A DNA stretch of 64,000 bases from Sitta carolinensis (GCA_032173965.1 CM063290.1:12673501-12737500); one strand, 5' to 3'; positions 34,101 through 48,300 are shown, counted from the first letter of the stretch. Made by a program: numbers and translations. The notes: generated by a model from the sequence alone, not told the origin.

Positions 34101-37100
34101 GAGTTGCAGAGAATATTTGTCCCAGAAGCTTTTTCTTTGTCCTCCAGTGCTCATCTCTGACTACATAAAACCTGTTTGTATTTTATTCTGTTACCCTCCA
34201 ACCAAGTCTAGGCAAAGGCAGTTGTTTCTGCCCTGACAAGAAAAACTGCCACTCCTCCAGGAGCTGTTTGAGGGGCTGAGTCAGGATTTCAGGCACCAAG
34301 TTGCTTAGAGAGAAATACCTTCCATCAAAGAAGAGTGTGAATTAAGGTTTACTCAGTTAATGACTGAGAAAACATCCTTCTTGTGTGCCTTGATGAGAAT
34401 GTTTCTGAAAATAAGACTATATATTAAATAATATTTTTGAGTTTAATTTATTTAATTAGAGCTATCTCTGATTTCCTTTTCAAGGTGGGGCATCTATTAA
34501 TTCTTCTGCAACTGATGTGTTTGCAGTAGAATAGTACTGAACCACAATTTTTGTTTTTTCAGGTATAATTAAAAGATGTCTTTTCTCAAAATGTAATTTG
34601 AAAACAAATGAGAAATAAGATTTGCTATTTTCCTGTTTATCCAGTTACATGCAACATAAATATCAGAATAAATTAGCCTGATTGAGACAGCTTGTCCTTG
34701 TGTTGCTAGACAGTGAAGCTTTTCCCTTCTCTACCAATCTCTTCCTGTAAGCAACAAAGTGCAAAGAAAATTCTAATTTTCTAGTTGGAATAGGTAAGAA
34801 TATGTTGTGTTAATAATACATACTTGTATTATTATAGTTGTACATTTGTAGCTCACATGCACTTCAAATTGCATTAGATGGTTTCAGTTTTCTGACTTTA
34901 TTACTTTAAAATAAGGCTTTATTATTTTATGCTTTGTGTCTTTGTTTTTATGGGGAATTTTCCTGTTTTGAAAATTATTGCTACTCTGTTCAAATTAATT
35001 GATTATAAGTTGGAGCTTTTTGTTTTGTGTTTGATTTTCTGCAATATCATTGTTTCACATCTAAAATTACTTTTTTGAAGACAAAAGTGCTGTCAGCTGG
35101 TCCTGCTGCCACAAGATGTCGTGAGAAGCCACGTCTGGCTCCAGGGTGAGTAGGGGCTGAAAGGATTCCCAGTCAGCTGAGGAGCTGTTGTGGAAGGAAC
35201 AATGTGTTCTCATTTCACTGTGCAGCTAAGGCAGTGTCTGCGTTTCTTGAAGAAACTCTTGCATCTTAGAATTCTACTTGAAACAAAAGTGTCTGGTGAC
35301 TGATTAAACAGTTTTCCACATGCCCTGAAGCAGTGGAGTTAGGAGTGCCTGAAGGTTGCTGGTGTGTAGGATGTCTCACAACACTAAGCTCCGTAGAACT
35401 GAAAGATCCTGCAGGCTGGCAAAGGACTGCCTTGTGGTTTGGGTTTTGTAAGGCTTCCCCCCACCCTCTGAATTTACTCCAGTAAGAGGAGGAATATGCT
35501 TCCATGAACTGGAAAGAACTTCCCATTAAATCTGCACTTTTGCTTCTTCTTTAAATTCCCAGCTGAATTTGTTCTTTGAAACCTACATATTAATGTGAAA
35601 AAGCCTTCAAGCAGCAATCTTACAAAGTTCCATCCTCACAGAATCCAGGAGCAGGTATGTGCTGGTGTCTGAGCTTGCCAGGGGGAGATTCAGCAGGGTT
35701 TTTTTTTACTCAAATCTTTCACACTTACTCTGTGAGTCATGATGGATGTTTTGATGAATTGTTTTATAGGGTGAAGTCCTGTCAGGAACTTAGTTTTATC
35801 TCCTATGGAGTTCAGTGAGATCTGTGTGCATAGTGCTAAAGTACTGAATGTCTTTAATGAACTCTGTCTACTTATTTCTCCATAAACTAAACATGTAACA
35901 TGATGGCATGCCAGGAGAATTCTTGAACGGCCTTTGGCAGCACTGACTACTGAGTTGTATCTCAAAGTGAGTTAGGGATGCTGAGCGAAACAGTGCCACA
36001 AAAAGTAATGAAAACATTTTGAAAGGGATTCCAAAAGTTCCTCAGTATAATTACCCATAATTATGTGCAGGACAGAATTTATCTCAGAATCCAAAGCCTT
36101 GATGGCCGGCAAATATTACTTGGTTAACAGAGTTTGACAGGAAAAACATTGCTTCAGAAGAGTACAGCAACCTGGGAGGATATGAAAAGTGAGGGAAGAT
36201 TCCAGCTAATTTGTCAGTAATTCAGGTTCTAGACACTAAATGATCATCAAGGCAAAATTAAACACTAAAAGAGACCTGGAAGCCTGAGTAAATATGTGGT
36301 GTCCATGAACAGTCCCTGGATACTGTGTTGATTCTGTGTTTAATCATAAATTTTCCCCTAAAGATGTTTAATTGAACTTAAACAGGCGTGAGAATGACTC
36401 ATTCCCTGTTAGAAGACAAATCACTCTGTTGTCTGTGAGGGAGTGGTGCTGTTGCTTGTGCTCTGTGAATTGTCCTCCTGGCTGGGCCAAGTGCAGGACA
36501 GGCCGAAGCTCTCCCTAAGCAGTGGCACAACACCCTCCTTGGTGACAGTATGGAACTAAGAGTGAAAGAATGAGCCAAGGCTCCGACTTCGGACAAATCT
36601 GAAGGTGATTAATGATTCCCAGATGCAGAGTTGTCCTGAGAGAGAAGAAAACATACGCAAAGCTGAATGCTGCAAGTACCAAAGCTTTCAAGTGCTCAGG
36701 ATTGTGATGGGCCCTGACAGTGGAGTTGGCTGGGCAGCACTGCAGAGAGTTAGTTTGCACTGGAGGCTTACAGATATGTCCGCATGAAGTTTAGTCTGGA
36801 TTGAACTTAATGTGAGAGTACTGGAATCTGTATTTCAGGTTTTTAATATTTGATATCTTAATAGATTTTAAGTGAATATGTTAGTGCACATAAAATGCAG
36901 AATTGCCTCTCAAGAATTGCTTTTTCAGTGTTAGCCAGGAATTTATACTGGGCTATGCAATTAACAAGGACGTTACCCTCTCAGCTGCATATCATTACAA
37001 TCCTAGGAAATGAGCTTCTTTGTCATTTCCAAATACAAAATACCTGAACAAAGTCAAGTGTAAGTGTAGTGTAATAGGACTTCTTCAAAAGCAAGTTTTA

Positions 37101-38448
37101 ATTAATTTTTAAAATTCTAAGGTGTAATTAATTTTCTAGTTTAGAAAGCATATAATAAAAATGCATTTTATGTTAACACGTAAAAGTAATTCATTATTGC
37201 TGAATGTGTTGTTGCCAGAAGTTCTATCAGTGACAGTATAACTTACAGTAGAGATGTGACTGACTGAAACTGCAAAGGAATAGTGGTGAAAAACTGAGAG
37301 GTAAAGCATCAATTTCTATTCATGCTTCCTTTTAAATGGAGGAAAGGTGTTATGCTTTTGTAAGGATTACATTGTTGCTTTTCAGACATGATTCAAAGAT
37401 GGATATTGAAAGAGGGAAGGTATAAAACGTCATTATGTCATTAGGAATTCTAGTTCCATTCAAATAGGAAATGTTCTATTTATGATCCTCAAAGAAAGCC
37501 CTCAGGTCATGAACAGTATTTCAATTTGTTGAGAAAAATGTCAGAATAGTTTCCTGAAAGTCTGTACAAAATGAATGTTCCTTTTGAACCCTTTATTAAT
37601 TCAATTTCTGGGCATATTTAAAAAATTGTTGAAGAAGTAATGAAAGCTTTGTGTAAAATTACATAAAACCCACCCTGAAATTCCAATGGTTTTTAGAGTA
37701 TTCACAGCTTAGTTTTTGAGTGAAATAACTTGATTTCAGTATGACTGAACTTGTTAGTTGAATATACCACAAGGAGAACCCACTTTTCCATTGATTTTCT
37801 TTAGGGTGCTTGAAGAATTAATTCAGAGACCTTCTTGGCATTATTGTGTATAGACCAGGGAACAGAATGGGGTCAGAGTTTTTGCTGTCATATATGGGAA
37901 CAGTTTTTTAAGAGAAAAGGATCTCAGTTTCTAGATTTGAGTGACATTAGAATATTTTTGTTAAGTGTGCTGAGCACTTGAACTTCTGAAACTTCATGTA
38001 TGTGAGGTTATTTTCTTTATAAAGAAAACACATCCTATGAACAAGGACATAAACCTAGAAGTGAAAACCTTTTTCCATCTACTGCTGTATTTGCAGTTCC
38101 ATAATATAAGTATGTTGCACCTTTGCAATGGGGAAAAAGGAACCATGTTGATGAGTGCTGATGCAACATACATGTCAGCAATGATATCATTGCTATGCTG
38201 CATAACAGCACATTTGTCTTTTGAGTTCTGTTTGCCAGTTATAAAATTCTAGCATCTCTTGATTTTTGTGGAAGGCTGATTAGGTTCTGGGATAACTCTG
38301 GTAGGGACAGAGATGCTTTGAGCTGTATCACTTCTGGATGTGAGCTGGTATATCCACTGTGATATGGAGCTGTACTCAGTGGCTTCACTCTCTCATGTCA
38401 GCAGCTGCAATACGGGGATATGTGGGAATGACAGCTGTTATTTCCAAA

Positions 38449-38452
<4 letters not shown>

Positions 38453-38490
<38 letters not shown>
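38453..38490. repeat. T38 homopolymer
   Basis: A 38-base T run is the longest A/T homopolymer noticed in the window. It may be the poly(A) end of a minus-strand retroposed sequence, but no recognisable body is attached. Confidence 0.9.
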
Positions 38491-39644
38491 CCCATTATGC
38501 CCTAACATTTTAGCGTATTAAAAAGAAACCTGAATATTTGATTTTTCTCCATGAAGTCAGGAAATTGCAAGTTGATTTTTTTTTTATTAAAACAGCATGA
38601 TTCATTCTTTCCTTGAAGAATTCCAGTTAAGTGTCTTAGGTCTTCTGCTAAATGCTGAAAGAAAATTTTTAGTACTTGCTAGCTGTAGAATTCCCAGTTT
38701 CCCTGTTTCTTGGCTAAGTTGTATATATTCGCTTACTGAGAGAAAGTTTTCTGTTTTCTGTGGTTGCAAAGTTTGCCACAAGTAGCCTGGCATCCTTCCT
38801 GTAAAGGACAGGGACCCAGTCCCATTCTCAAAAGCATTTGGCTTTTTCCTCTCCTGTAGTAAATGCTGTATGCATCTGTAATGCAGCTGTTCTGAGTTCA
38901 GCGGGGAACACAGAGACAACCTGCTTCAATGCACAGCCCACATCTGTCCTTGGAAGAATTCAAAGTGACAGGAAGCATGCTGAGGCCGTATGTCAGCAAA
39001 GCAGAGTTCAGAGCAGGCTGCACTGTAAGCACGGGTTTAATTTCTAGTGCAGTTTTTGAGGCAGTTGTGTCTGCATCATTAAGAGCAAAAGTTGCCTTCT
39101 CTGAATTATGATTATGTGTCAGCAGTTGCTTGACAACTTTGAGCCAACTTGGAAATACCTTCCACAGAAGCTCGTGTTTAACTCTTATACAACTGTTGAG
39201 ACTTAACTATATTTCATTAATTTTTGTGAGTGAGTTACCTTTTTATGTGTTAAAGAATCAAGAATTTATAAGTGTTGCCCTTGTGAAGGGCCTTTGCAGC
39301 TGTGATCTGTACTGAAGGGAGATTTCCTTCGTGAGTGGTCTTGTATCTCCAATATCTCTTCTGGGAGACCTGGCAGAGGGACAGTACATTGTTTTTAAAG
39401 CGCTTCATCAGGCCTTAATCCCTTTTCAGTTTGGGAACACTGAAACGAATCGGCTGTTTGAATGCATTTGACTAAACAATAGCTTAATATGAGAAAGATG
39501 GCAACTTTTTGATGTGATTCTTAATCAAGAAAACAGAATGTTCCCTTTCTATTTATCTGATTAAAGGAGTAGTATAAATCAAGTGGGAAAAGCTGAAATT
39601 GTTCATCTCAGTCCTTGTTTGACCTGTATCAGGGAGACATTAAC

Positions 39645-39830
39645 AGGATAGCACAAAGCAGGTTGCCCAGGGCCTTGTCCAGCCAAGTTTTGAACAACAT
39701 CTTCAAGGAGGGGGACTCCACAACATTTCTTGGCAACCTATTCTGTTTTTTGGGCATCTGTGATAAAAAGGTATTTTCTTGCATTCACAGGGAATTTCAT
39801 GTGCTTTAATTTGAGAATAGGATATCAGTC
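39645..39830 (-). mobile_element. CR1 LINE fragment
   Basis: AGCAGGTTGCCCAGGGCCTT, GTCCAGCCAAGTTTTGAA, GGGGACTCCACAACAT and GGCAACCTATTCTG match the reverse complement of the CR1 3' region closely. Confidence 0.85.
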
Positions 39831-40090
39831 AGTTTTGCATATAAAATTTCCATGTTTTTTGAAAGTGATGCTGGAGTTTGAAGCAATGTGACTTCTTGAT
39901 GAACTTTTGCTTCCTCTCTATGTAAAACACTGACTGTCTCTGCACTAGCAGTTTACCTGCTTAAAATTCTCCTATAGATTCTTTGGCTTGTGTTCCAGGT
40001 TACATGGATGATAATACCACATTTGATTGCTCTTCTCTGCATCTGTGTAATTTGATCAGCAGTGCTAGTGAGTGCCTTCTGGGAGAACTT

Positions 40091-40166
40091 AATTGATAAA
40101 GCCAGATTTGTCTGCTGAAAATGAGGAAAGCATAAGGTGACCTAATGGGAAGCTAAGGCCAAAATG
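40091..40166 (+). repeat. Dispersed repeat, copy 1
   Basis: This 76-bp segment (AATTGATAAAGCCAGATTTG ... GGGAAGCTAAGGCC) recurs at 48154-48230 at roughly 85% identity in the same orientation. The family is not recognised. Confidence 0.65.
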
Positions 40167-40400
40167 TTAACTTCTGGGGAGAAGGCACAGAAAAGCTGCA
40201 GCTCACTGCCTTGCTGTGCCTTGATTTGTGAACATCAGAGCCACCAAATGAGTACCATATTCTGTCTGAGAGTCACACATTTAAGTTAAGTGGGGTAACT
40301 CTAATGTTGGAACTGCTGGGTGCTGTGACCTGGCCCTCAACTGTGTTTGTAGCTGTGCGTCTGCTTGCCTGCAGCCTTACACAGTGCCTGCCTGGTACTG

Positions 40401-40520
40401 GATCATAGAATCATGGAATGAAATCACGGAATCATTAACGTTGGAAAAGATCTCCAAATTCATCAAGCTGATGGAACTTGTCAACTGCACAATAGTACTA
40501 AGTGCTGAGTATCAAGAATT
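40401..40520 (-). mobile_element. CR1 LINE 3'-end fragment
   Basis: GATCATAGAATCATGGAATG, then TTGGAAAAGATCTCCAAATT and ATAGTACTAAGTGCTGAG, follow the reverse-complemented CR1 3' terminus, including its terminal ATTCTATG-type repeats. Confidence 0.75.
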
Positions 40521-42153
40521 CACATTGAAGTTGGTGTAAAACCTGTGACATCGTCCCAAATAACATAGTTACAGTTAGGATAGTCCCTGGACGGTTGTTA
40601 ATACTTAGTTAAAATAAGCAAAATATTTTATATTCCAAGAAATTTGTTTTCCTGCCCTTTGTGACATGTTTGGCTCTGGCCAGTATGTTCTGTTCACATC
40701 CTGTGCTATTTTTAGTGATGTTGGTTATCCTTCCCCACTTCTTTTGCAAAACAGAATGATATGTCTTTTTATTGGTATGTGTTACTTTCACACGTGGGTT
40801 CAGTTTCGCTAGTGATCAAAGCCAGATGGATCAGTCATGTGCAAGGAATAGTTTAATCTGAATGCTGCTGAGTTAATTGGAGTGGGCTAATGGGTGTGTG
40901 CCTTTTTTTCTCTTATACATGCAAATGAAAGTGTAATTTTAAATTGGGCCCTGTTTTCCTGTTTCCTTTCACTGAAAACAGACAAAAAGGCAGAACACTT
41001 AGTTTTTGACAGGTCTTGAATTTGATGATTTTCTTTGGAGAACCATATTCTGTAAAAAGCATTTCTGGGGCTGTGCTGAGTTGATTAGCTAAGGACCTGC
41101 CAGAAATGGGGTTAATTCCAGGACCATCCATGGACAGTGGAAGTCTCCGTTCAGAGCTTCCGGCAGTGGCAGGGAGATAAGCCAGGTTTTGTGTTGACAT
41201 AAGGTTTTTCCCTGTCATTCTGCAGAGTGTGTCCCATATTAGCCAAGCTCCAAACAGCATTAATAGATACCAAACACATTTTCTGTAGCTCTGTGGGAAA
41301 GATGTCGAGTGGCAATTTATCACTTTCACTCACTCTGACCCAATCAGACCTACATTACCTGTACAAAAAATTGATCAGGAGGGGATAATTCTCTACAGCT
41401 TTTCATGAAAGAAGCAGTTACTCATTTATCACCAGACTTAGTCTTTATGGCTGTTTATGATTCTTCTGCTCATGACAGTAGGAACACGTGGGACCCCAGG
41501 AAGTACCAGGACTCTGAAAACACTTAGGAATGCTACTGTAGTGAGCATGAGGACCTTAAATACAGGGTAGTATGATTTATATCAAGTTTTGGCCATTAAT
41601 AGTAATTATAATTTTCGTAGTGGAGTCCAGATTGGACTAGCAGTGACTGCAGATCCACATTATTTTTCAGTGATGGGACAGATCCAAGGTTGGGTTTTGG
41701 AAAATTCACAAGAGCACATCACAACTAATATAATTTTATAAATATGTGATGTGAGATTCTCCTTGCTACTGTTGCCATTGAGGCAATGAATGTTTGGGTG
41801 AAAGTCTGTCTATGTGGATTGCCTGGTTGTTTTCATTCTGGTTAACAGTCAGGCTGTGTAAGATGTAGTGCTCAGCCCATCTCCTATGTGTAAAGATAAT
41901 TTTAATCAAAAAGGTGGCCTTTACCTTAGGTTGGTTAATCTTGTGCTTGTTCTTTTTCAACCCCTCAGCTATGTCAGCTGCCTTAATAAAAATGTTATAT
42001 TTATCTTGAATTTCTAAAATTTCTCTTGAAAAGCTTTGTAGTTCTTGTGACCTGTAATAGACTGAGAATATGACTAAGAACATTAAGTATAGAGAAATAA
42101 AAATGTAATTTTTAGGGAAGTAAAAAAGGAAGGGATCTTTGATTAAAGCCTGC

Positions 42154-42159
42154 TTTAAT
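42154..42159 (-). terminator. CPB1: Candidate CPB1 polyadenylation signal
   Basis: TTTAAT on the plus strand is ATTAAA on the minus strand, 19 bp past the CPB1 stop. It would give a very short 3' UTR. Confidence 0.45.
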
Positions 42160-42177
42160 AGATTTTAGAACTCCAGT

Positions 42178-42364
42178 CTAGTACAAGTGCTCAAGGACAT
42201 AGTTGGCAATATATTTAACAGCAAGTACAGTTTCTTCACAGGTTGCCTTTATCTGAGATTCAGGGAGAAGGAAACCATATCTCCCAGTGTCCCGGAGCTC
42301 GAAGGTGAAAGAGTACTTGATGCCTTGGTCATAAGCCCAGTCATCAGAGCCCCTGCAGCAGGGT
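42178..42364 (-). CDS. CPB1: CPB1 exon 11 with a one-base frame break
   Basis: From the acceptor the frame reads YPAAG and then ALMTGL. The family's [20 protein letters not shown] appears one frame over and continues cleanly to LEHLY and TAG. The exon is 187 nt where phase from exon 10 needs 188. The break falls in a G4 run (plus-strand C4, 42350-42353), where GGG GGC (five G before C) is expected. Taken literally, the product would lose the specificity Asp and catalytic E378. Confidence 0.88.
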
Positions 42365-45300
42365 CTGTTGGTAAAGAAATTAAATAAAGCTTAACTGGGA
42401 AAGAGTGGCTACACATCAAATGAGAAATACTTTGAAGCCAGGAATGCAGAAAGGACAGATACAAAATACTCAGTGAATTGATTGATTTGTCCTGCACATA
42501 GGAAAACTGCTGTGGTTTTAGGCACAAAAAAAAGCTCATTTATGAGCTTTGTTCCAGCTGATTTGTGCAAGCAAATGTAAACAAGCTAAACTACTCCCTC
42601 CTTGTCACTATTGTGGGGATGGGAGAAATGTCTAAGGAACAGGAGAATGGCATGGTTGCATGGAGGTGTTTAGAAACACTTAGTATCAGAAGCAAATACC
42701 CTCTCATTGGGTGTTTTTTTGAGGTTCACAAGGATGGAAAGAACTGCATATCTGGAATTTTAGCTCCATCTTTAGTACCCTCTCTTTTTAGTAGCTGGTA
42801 CAGTAAAAACAGTTTCTTTTGCTAACGAAGGAACCTCCAGAATTGCCAAGCATCACCAATGCATTTCTAAAGAAAGACTCTTCAGGAATATTGTAAAATT
42901 GGAAGAAAATGTTTTTTAAAATATTTGGGAGGAGGTGGTTAACTATTTGAGGAAGGAGACACAGGCAAGAGGAATTAGCTTCCATATTTAAGTAAATTAA
43001 GAGGTCTTAAATATGGGCGATATTAAAGTTCTATATATCTAGATTTGGCAACCTCAGCTTGACTTTTGGCACTGCAAAGGATGTATCCAGAGCTGAGTTC
43101 CCAAGAATTCTACAGAAGAATAATTAGTCTTTACAAATTACAAATAGGATTGTAACTAGTATGTGTCTCAGAATGTAAGGCAAAGTAAAAGAAGTTGGTG
43201 TTGCTAGAGTGGCTGAAGGATTCACACCACACAGTGGAAGGGTTCATGTCATCTTTGACTTGGAGATACTGGAAATGCAGGAAATTTCAGGTCAATGTTG
43301 TTAAGTTTAAATCTAAGCTGTGTATGATTTAGGAATTTATGCTATACACATGAATTCATAAACATTTTACTACATCACTTGACTTTCCAGGGGATCACAC
43401 ACTCCCTGAGATCCCTAAGAAAGAAATTATCCCATAATTTAGAAATTATAGGTCCCATATATACCTCTTAGTATATGCATGTGAAGAAAGAAGGGGACTA
43501 CTTAAAAGAGGAACAAGAATCGCTAGAAAACAGCATTTTATAGTCCTAGTAGTACTTAGTATAGATTGTTACTATATTTAGGTCAATACTTACAGATTGT
43601 TTCTGCTCCTGGACCGTATGTATATTTAGTGTTGTGCAAACTGGCCAGTTCTTCAGAAGCAGCACTAGCTATGGATTCCTGTAAGAAAAGAAGAATGATA
43701 AATGCAGATTTCCAGAAGCTTTCTGAGTGAATCTAAGCAATTACACTGTTGTATAAACTGAAAAGCCATGCTGGAGAAGCTTTTATTGAAAACTGTTGTT
43801 GACCTCTCAGTGTGACTAGGTGTCAGTAGCTGACAAAGCCCAGCTTGTCCTGGTGTTGTGAAAAGAGCTCGTCAGCAAAGAACTTGTTCTCAAAGGTTTA
43901 ATGGAGTGTGCTCCAGTCTGTGTATGGTCTGTCGATGCCTGGAGAACAGTCCAGGGGTTTGGACAGATAAGGGGACAAGAGGTCATGGTATTTACTGGGC
44001 TCAGAAGAAGCTTGTACAAGGTTAAAACTAAATAAGGAAGATAAGAGAATCTAAGAGAATGGTAATAACTCGGTACAGTAAATAGCAAACATACAATCAC
44101 CTTTCTTTTCCTTCTGTTCATGACACTATAAATTCAGAATAGAGTTGGCTCAGGCAGGGGAGTTGAACATTGATACAAGTGGGAGCAGGTTAAGGCCTTA
44201 TAAATATTAACAGCCAAAAAAGGCATAAATTATACTGAAACCATATGTAGTCTCATTAATTTCAATTCATTTCCTGTGCACAGAGGGGCTCATTCAACTC
44301 CCACTGTTTCAGTGAGGGTTGGATCAGGCTCATCAATAGTACTATGAAACTTTCTATGTTTGCATTAAGGAAAATTAGAGACTTTTCTTTGGAACGTGTG
44401 GCTTTTATAATTCTTCATTATACAATATGTTGATAATAAAACATGAAAACTATTACTAACAGATGATAAGTATGAATGATTTTTGAAAGCATATGTTCAG
44501 TATAAGAATAAGCAATGGGTTGCCATATATTTCTTTATAGCTTGCAGCTGAATGGCTTACTATTCCAGGAATTTCCTCAAGCCCTTTCCTTCTCTGTAGG
44601 TTACACTCTGGCTTACTTCCCAGTGGAAGATATATTGTAAAATATTCTCTATTCATCCTTATGCTTCAAGTGTTCTTCTGAATTACTAAAAAAGGCATAT
44701 TATACAATATATTTAGAAAATTTTAAATAACTGAGAGAACTTTCTCATCTTCTAAAATACAACATCTTAACATGTTTGCATTATCACTGACAGCCTACTC
44801 TCTAGCAGAATTGCAGTGTTTCCCCATTCCCAAATATTTGGTTTTGAACATTTTAGAATTATGGGAGTTTGCTCTAGGAATTTGTGGCTCTTTGTCACAT
44901 GAAGGATATTTAAACATCCAGACCAAAGCATACTGGAAGCTTGTCTTTCCACCTATAACACTGACTGTGCCTGAACGTGGGGTTTGGTTTGTGGCCTCTT
45001 TATCACACAAAGACAAGCAATTGCAAGGATGAATGGTGTTGCTCTGCATTTCACAGTCTGGGATCCAGAGCAATAGGAGTAGCTGAGCTCTCTCCTGTGA
45101 TCTTTTTGTTTGGTTTGGGTTGTTCTTTTCCTCCCTTTTTTAATCCCTCAGTAATTTGATTTTTCTAAAATCCATAATAATTTTTAACACATGTTGAGGG
45201 AATTGTAGAGGTTGGAGTCTGCTATCTGCTAGTGAAGCCATGTTTTCTTCCACCATCTGTTGTTTATAATATACATGTTTAATCAGCAGCTGAGATTGAG

Positions 45301-48300
45301 TCAAATCTCTCAATAGCAAATGAATTTTTAAATGTAAACTGATTGTTCCTCTCTTCAAATCTATGCAAAGTGGAAATAAAATTTGGAAAGATTGTCTGGT
45401 ACAATATGCAGACCTGTTGGTAACTGGTATTTGCTCTCTTTAACTAAAGTAGGAACAATAGAAGAGCAGAGCTGCTCTGTGGGGCTGCTTGACCCAAGGC
45501 ATTTGTTCCACACAGCGGACAAATGATGGCTTTAAATCATACCAGAACAGATACCGGAAAAAGTATCTCAGGAAATCTTTTTACCTGAGGGATTTTTTTA
45601 TTGTTGGCCAGGAAGTTGTAAAAAACAGAGATTTATAGAAAAAGCAATTGAGATTTCCAGCTGCTTAGAGTCTAGAATCCAAATAAACAGCTTCCTCAAG
45701 CTCTCCAGGCTGGCGATAAAGGTGGTGTTTCAAATCACCCTCTCTAAGTGAAAAACATTCCTAAGCATTTATGACTTCATCATGAAATGAAGCTTAATCA
45801 GAAGTTTTGATATCTTTTTGTTTTCCTTTCTAGTGACTCTCTTAACATTTACTTTCCTAATAGATTTACAGTCCAAAACCTAAAGGTAGAAAAATAAATT
45901 TCAATTTTATAAGAACTAATGGAATTTCTTAATAATATAATATAAACCAGCAGGAATAATATGTATTAAGTAAATACTTGTGAGTGCAAATACAAAATTT
46001 GAGGAAAATTCTCAATAACTCATAACAATCCATAAGAAGGAAATAATAGGGAGGTCTATGCAGAGGTATATAAATAAGGCCCAAAGTTTTCCAAAAGGGT
46101 GAAAAGTAGTTTGGGTTTTCAAGCCTGTTCATTATTTGGAATACGCCTGCATGGAAAAACATTGTTTTCCTTTCGACCCTTGAGAATACTCTTTGTTGTT
46201 CAATGATTTTCTACATCTCTTGACATAATAGGCTTAACTGAATTGTTGTGGTTTGTTTGGAGTTTGTTTCATTGGGGTTTTATAATGTTAAGAATCCCTC
46301 TTTTGCAAGGAAAATTTTACTGAGATTTATAGTAGCAGAGAAACAAGTGGCACCCTGCAGTCGAAGAAATAACTCCAGAGTAATACCTTGTAACTGGGAG
46401 CAGAAATGGCTTTTCAGCTTCTGACTCCCAGCTGAGCTCTCAGAGCTGGTCATTTTGGCAGAAGGCGGAATTTCCTGCGCTCATCACCCATCTGTGTTTA
46501 CACTGCAATTACCAATATTTTGCTTAATCTTGTGTACAGAGTGCATGAGCCAGGGAGACAGCAGAGTTGTGTTCTCAGTTGTCATTATTTTACATAATTA
46601 ACAACTTTCAAACCTAGGTTTTTTCAGTTATTAGTTTTTAATGAAAAATGTGGTACTGGCATCTCTTTCTCACCACATTAAAGTTTGAAGTAACAAGATA
46701 AATTATCAGGCTAAGTATATTTTCTGTGTTAATAGGTAATTTTTATGAGAGCATCTCCCTTGTTTTACTTTTGTATCATCAGGGTGGTTTTGCCAGCAAA
46801 CGGACCATTTAGAAACACTCCACAGACACTGATATGCAGCTGCTGTTTGTGGATAACTCCCTTTGCCTTCTCAATCTGAGAGTAGTCTGGCGAAGCCTTT
46901 TCAGTGCTTGACTGGACCCCTTGCTCACTTTTCCCTCATTGGACTGCAAACTGATTTCAACCCAAGGCTGAAAAATATGTTCCCTTCACATTGGTCTTGC
47001 ATGCTCAACTTCCTTTGTAATGAAAAGTCTGAAAATGTGGATTTACTGTTAGCTTTAGCCAAGTCAATTGAAACTTCTGAGCCTTCTTGTTTTGCCAGTA
47101 AAAACAGACTCCCCGCTAAAGGGTCCGTGATGATGCGTAATTTAGTTCACTGTTCTGTTATTGCTCATGAGCTCCAAGAGCTCAGGGAAGCCAGCCAGTG
47201 AGGACTTCACTGGAATGATTCTTTTTCTTTACAAGCCTGTTTTTCTGACAGTTTCTATAGTGCTTAAGAAATCAGTCCCTGGTGAGAGGTTTCCACAGCA
47301 GCTCAGTTGGGCCCTACACCTGTTGGAGACTCTTGTCTCTCAGCCAGATTCACACATGAACTTCATCTAGAAGGTGCTGCTACTAAACACATCCTTTTCA
47401 CTATTTTGAGACTGCCAGTACAGAACAGTTCTGTTGTGGTAAACTCAGGAGAGGAGCTGTGAAGCCAATTTCAAATACTGCTTTGCTGCCCACTTTCCTG
47501 TTTGTTGTGCTTCCCAGATGAATTTAACAATATTTACTGTAACAAGTAGTACAATCACAGTAATACAATCTGTGCAATAGCACAGATACAACAGCAGCAG
47601 ATTGCAACTCCTCATTGGCTTGTTTGAGTCTCTTGAATGTAGGATTTTTGCTGCCCAACAATTCTTACCCGCAGGTCTTCTATGTCTTAAGCATATTCAG
47701 GACTTCACAACCAGGCACTAAGTTAGACAATCAGACTGATACTCACAGTCATGCTATATATTTGAAATTCACTCTTGCAGGCTGCACAGACTCTGGGCAT
47801 ATCTCCACTTTCTAATATGTCCTATTTTAAGCACTCAAGAAGAAGTGACATGCTCGACCAACCCAATATGGAAGGTTAATTTTGGTGAGTTGAAACAATA
47901 ACCCATGCAGCCAGTATGCATTCAAGTATAACAGACTGGAATTATCTTGGTTTGGAAATGAATGTAATATTCTGCAGCCTGTGAAACTGTAATAATGCAT
48001 TAATCTGATAAGTGAGTATGAGCTGGCTGCATGTAAGTATTTGGTGCTGAGTTTAACTGAGAGATGGAGTTGAACTGGAAAGGAAGGAAGGACACGATGC
48101 ACATTCCTCTGCTCTCTCAAACTACACTTCAGAGCCAATTTAAATACAAACAGAATTGGTAAAGCTAGATTTGTCTCTGAAAATGAGGAAAACATAGAGT
48201 ACCTAATGTGAAGCTAAGGCAAATATATGAAGTGATTAAGACATATGGGCTGAACTGTTTACAAAAAGTCTGATTAAATACATAGTTCTTTATTGCAAAA

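Larger units (their letters stand above)
31144..42150. other. 11-kb intergenic interval between convergent NCBP2 and CPB1
   Basis: I found no coding exons on either strand. In particular the SENP5 protease domain, which follows NCBP2 in human, is absent. The interval is AT-rich with several CR1 relics. The longest open frames (for example 138 codons at 40913-41329 minus) resemble no family I know and lack supporting splice or promoter signals. Unannotated noncoding transcripts are possible. Confidence 0.45.

Noticed and set aside
40913..41329. 138-codon minus-strand open frame
   Set aside because: No family similarity, no promoter or splice context; consistent with chance in AT-rich intergenic DNA.
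46863..47201. 112-codon plus-strand open frame in CPB1 intron 9
   Set aside because: Opens with a non-ATG codon, resembles nothing known, and lies antisense within an intron.
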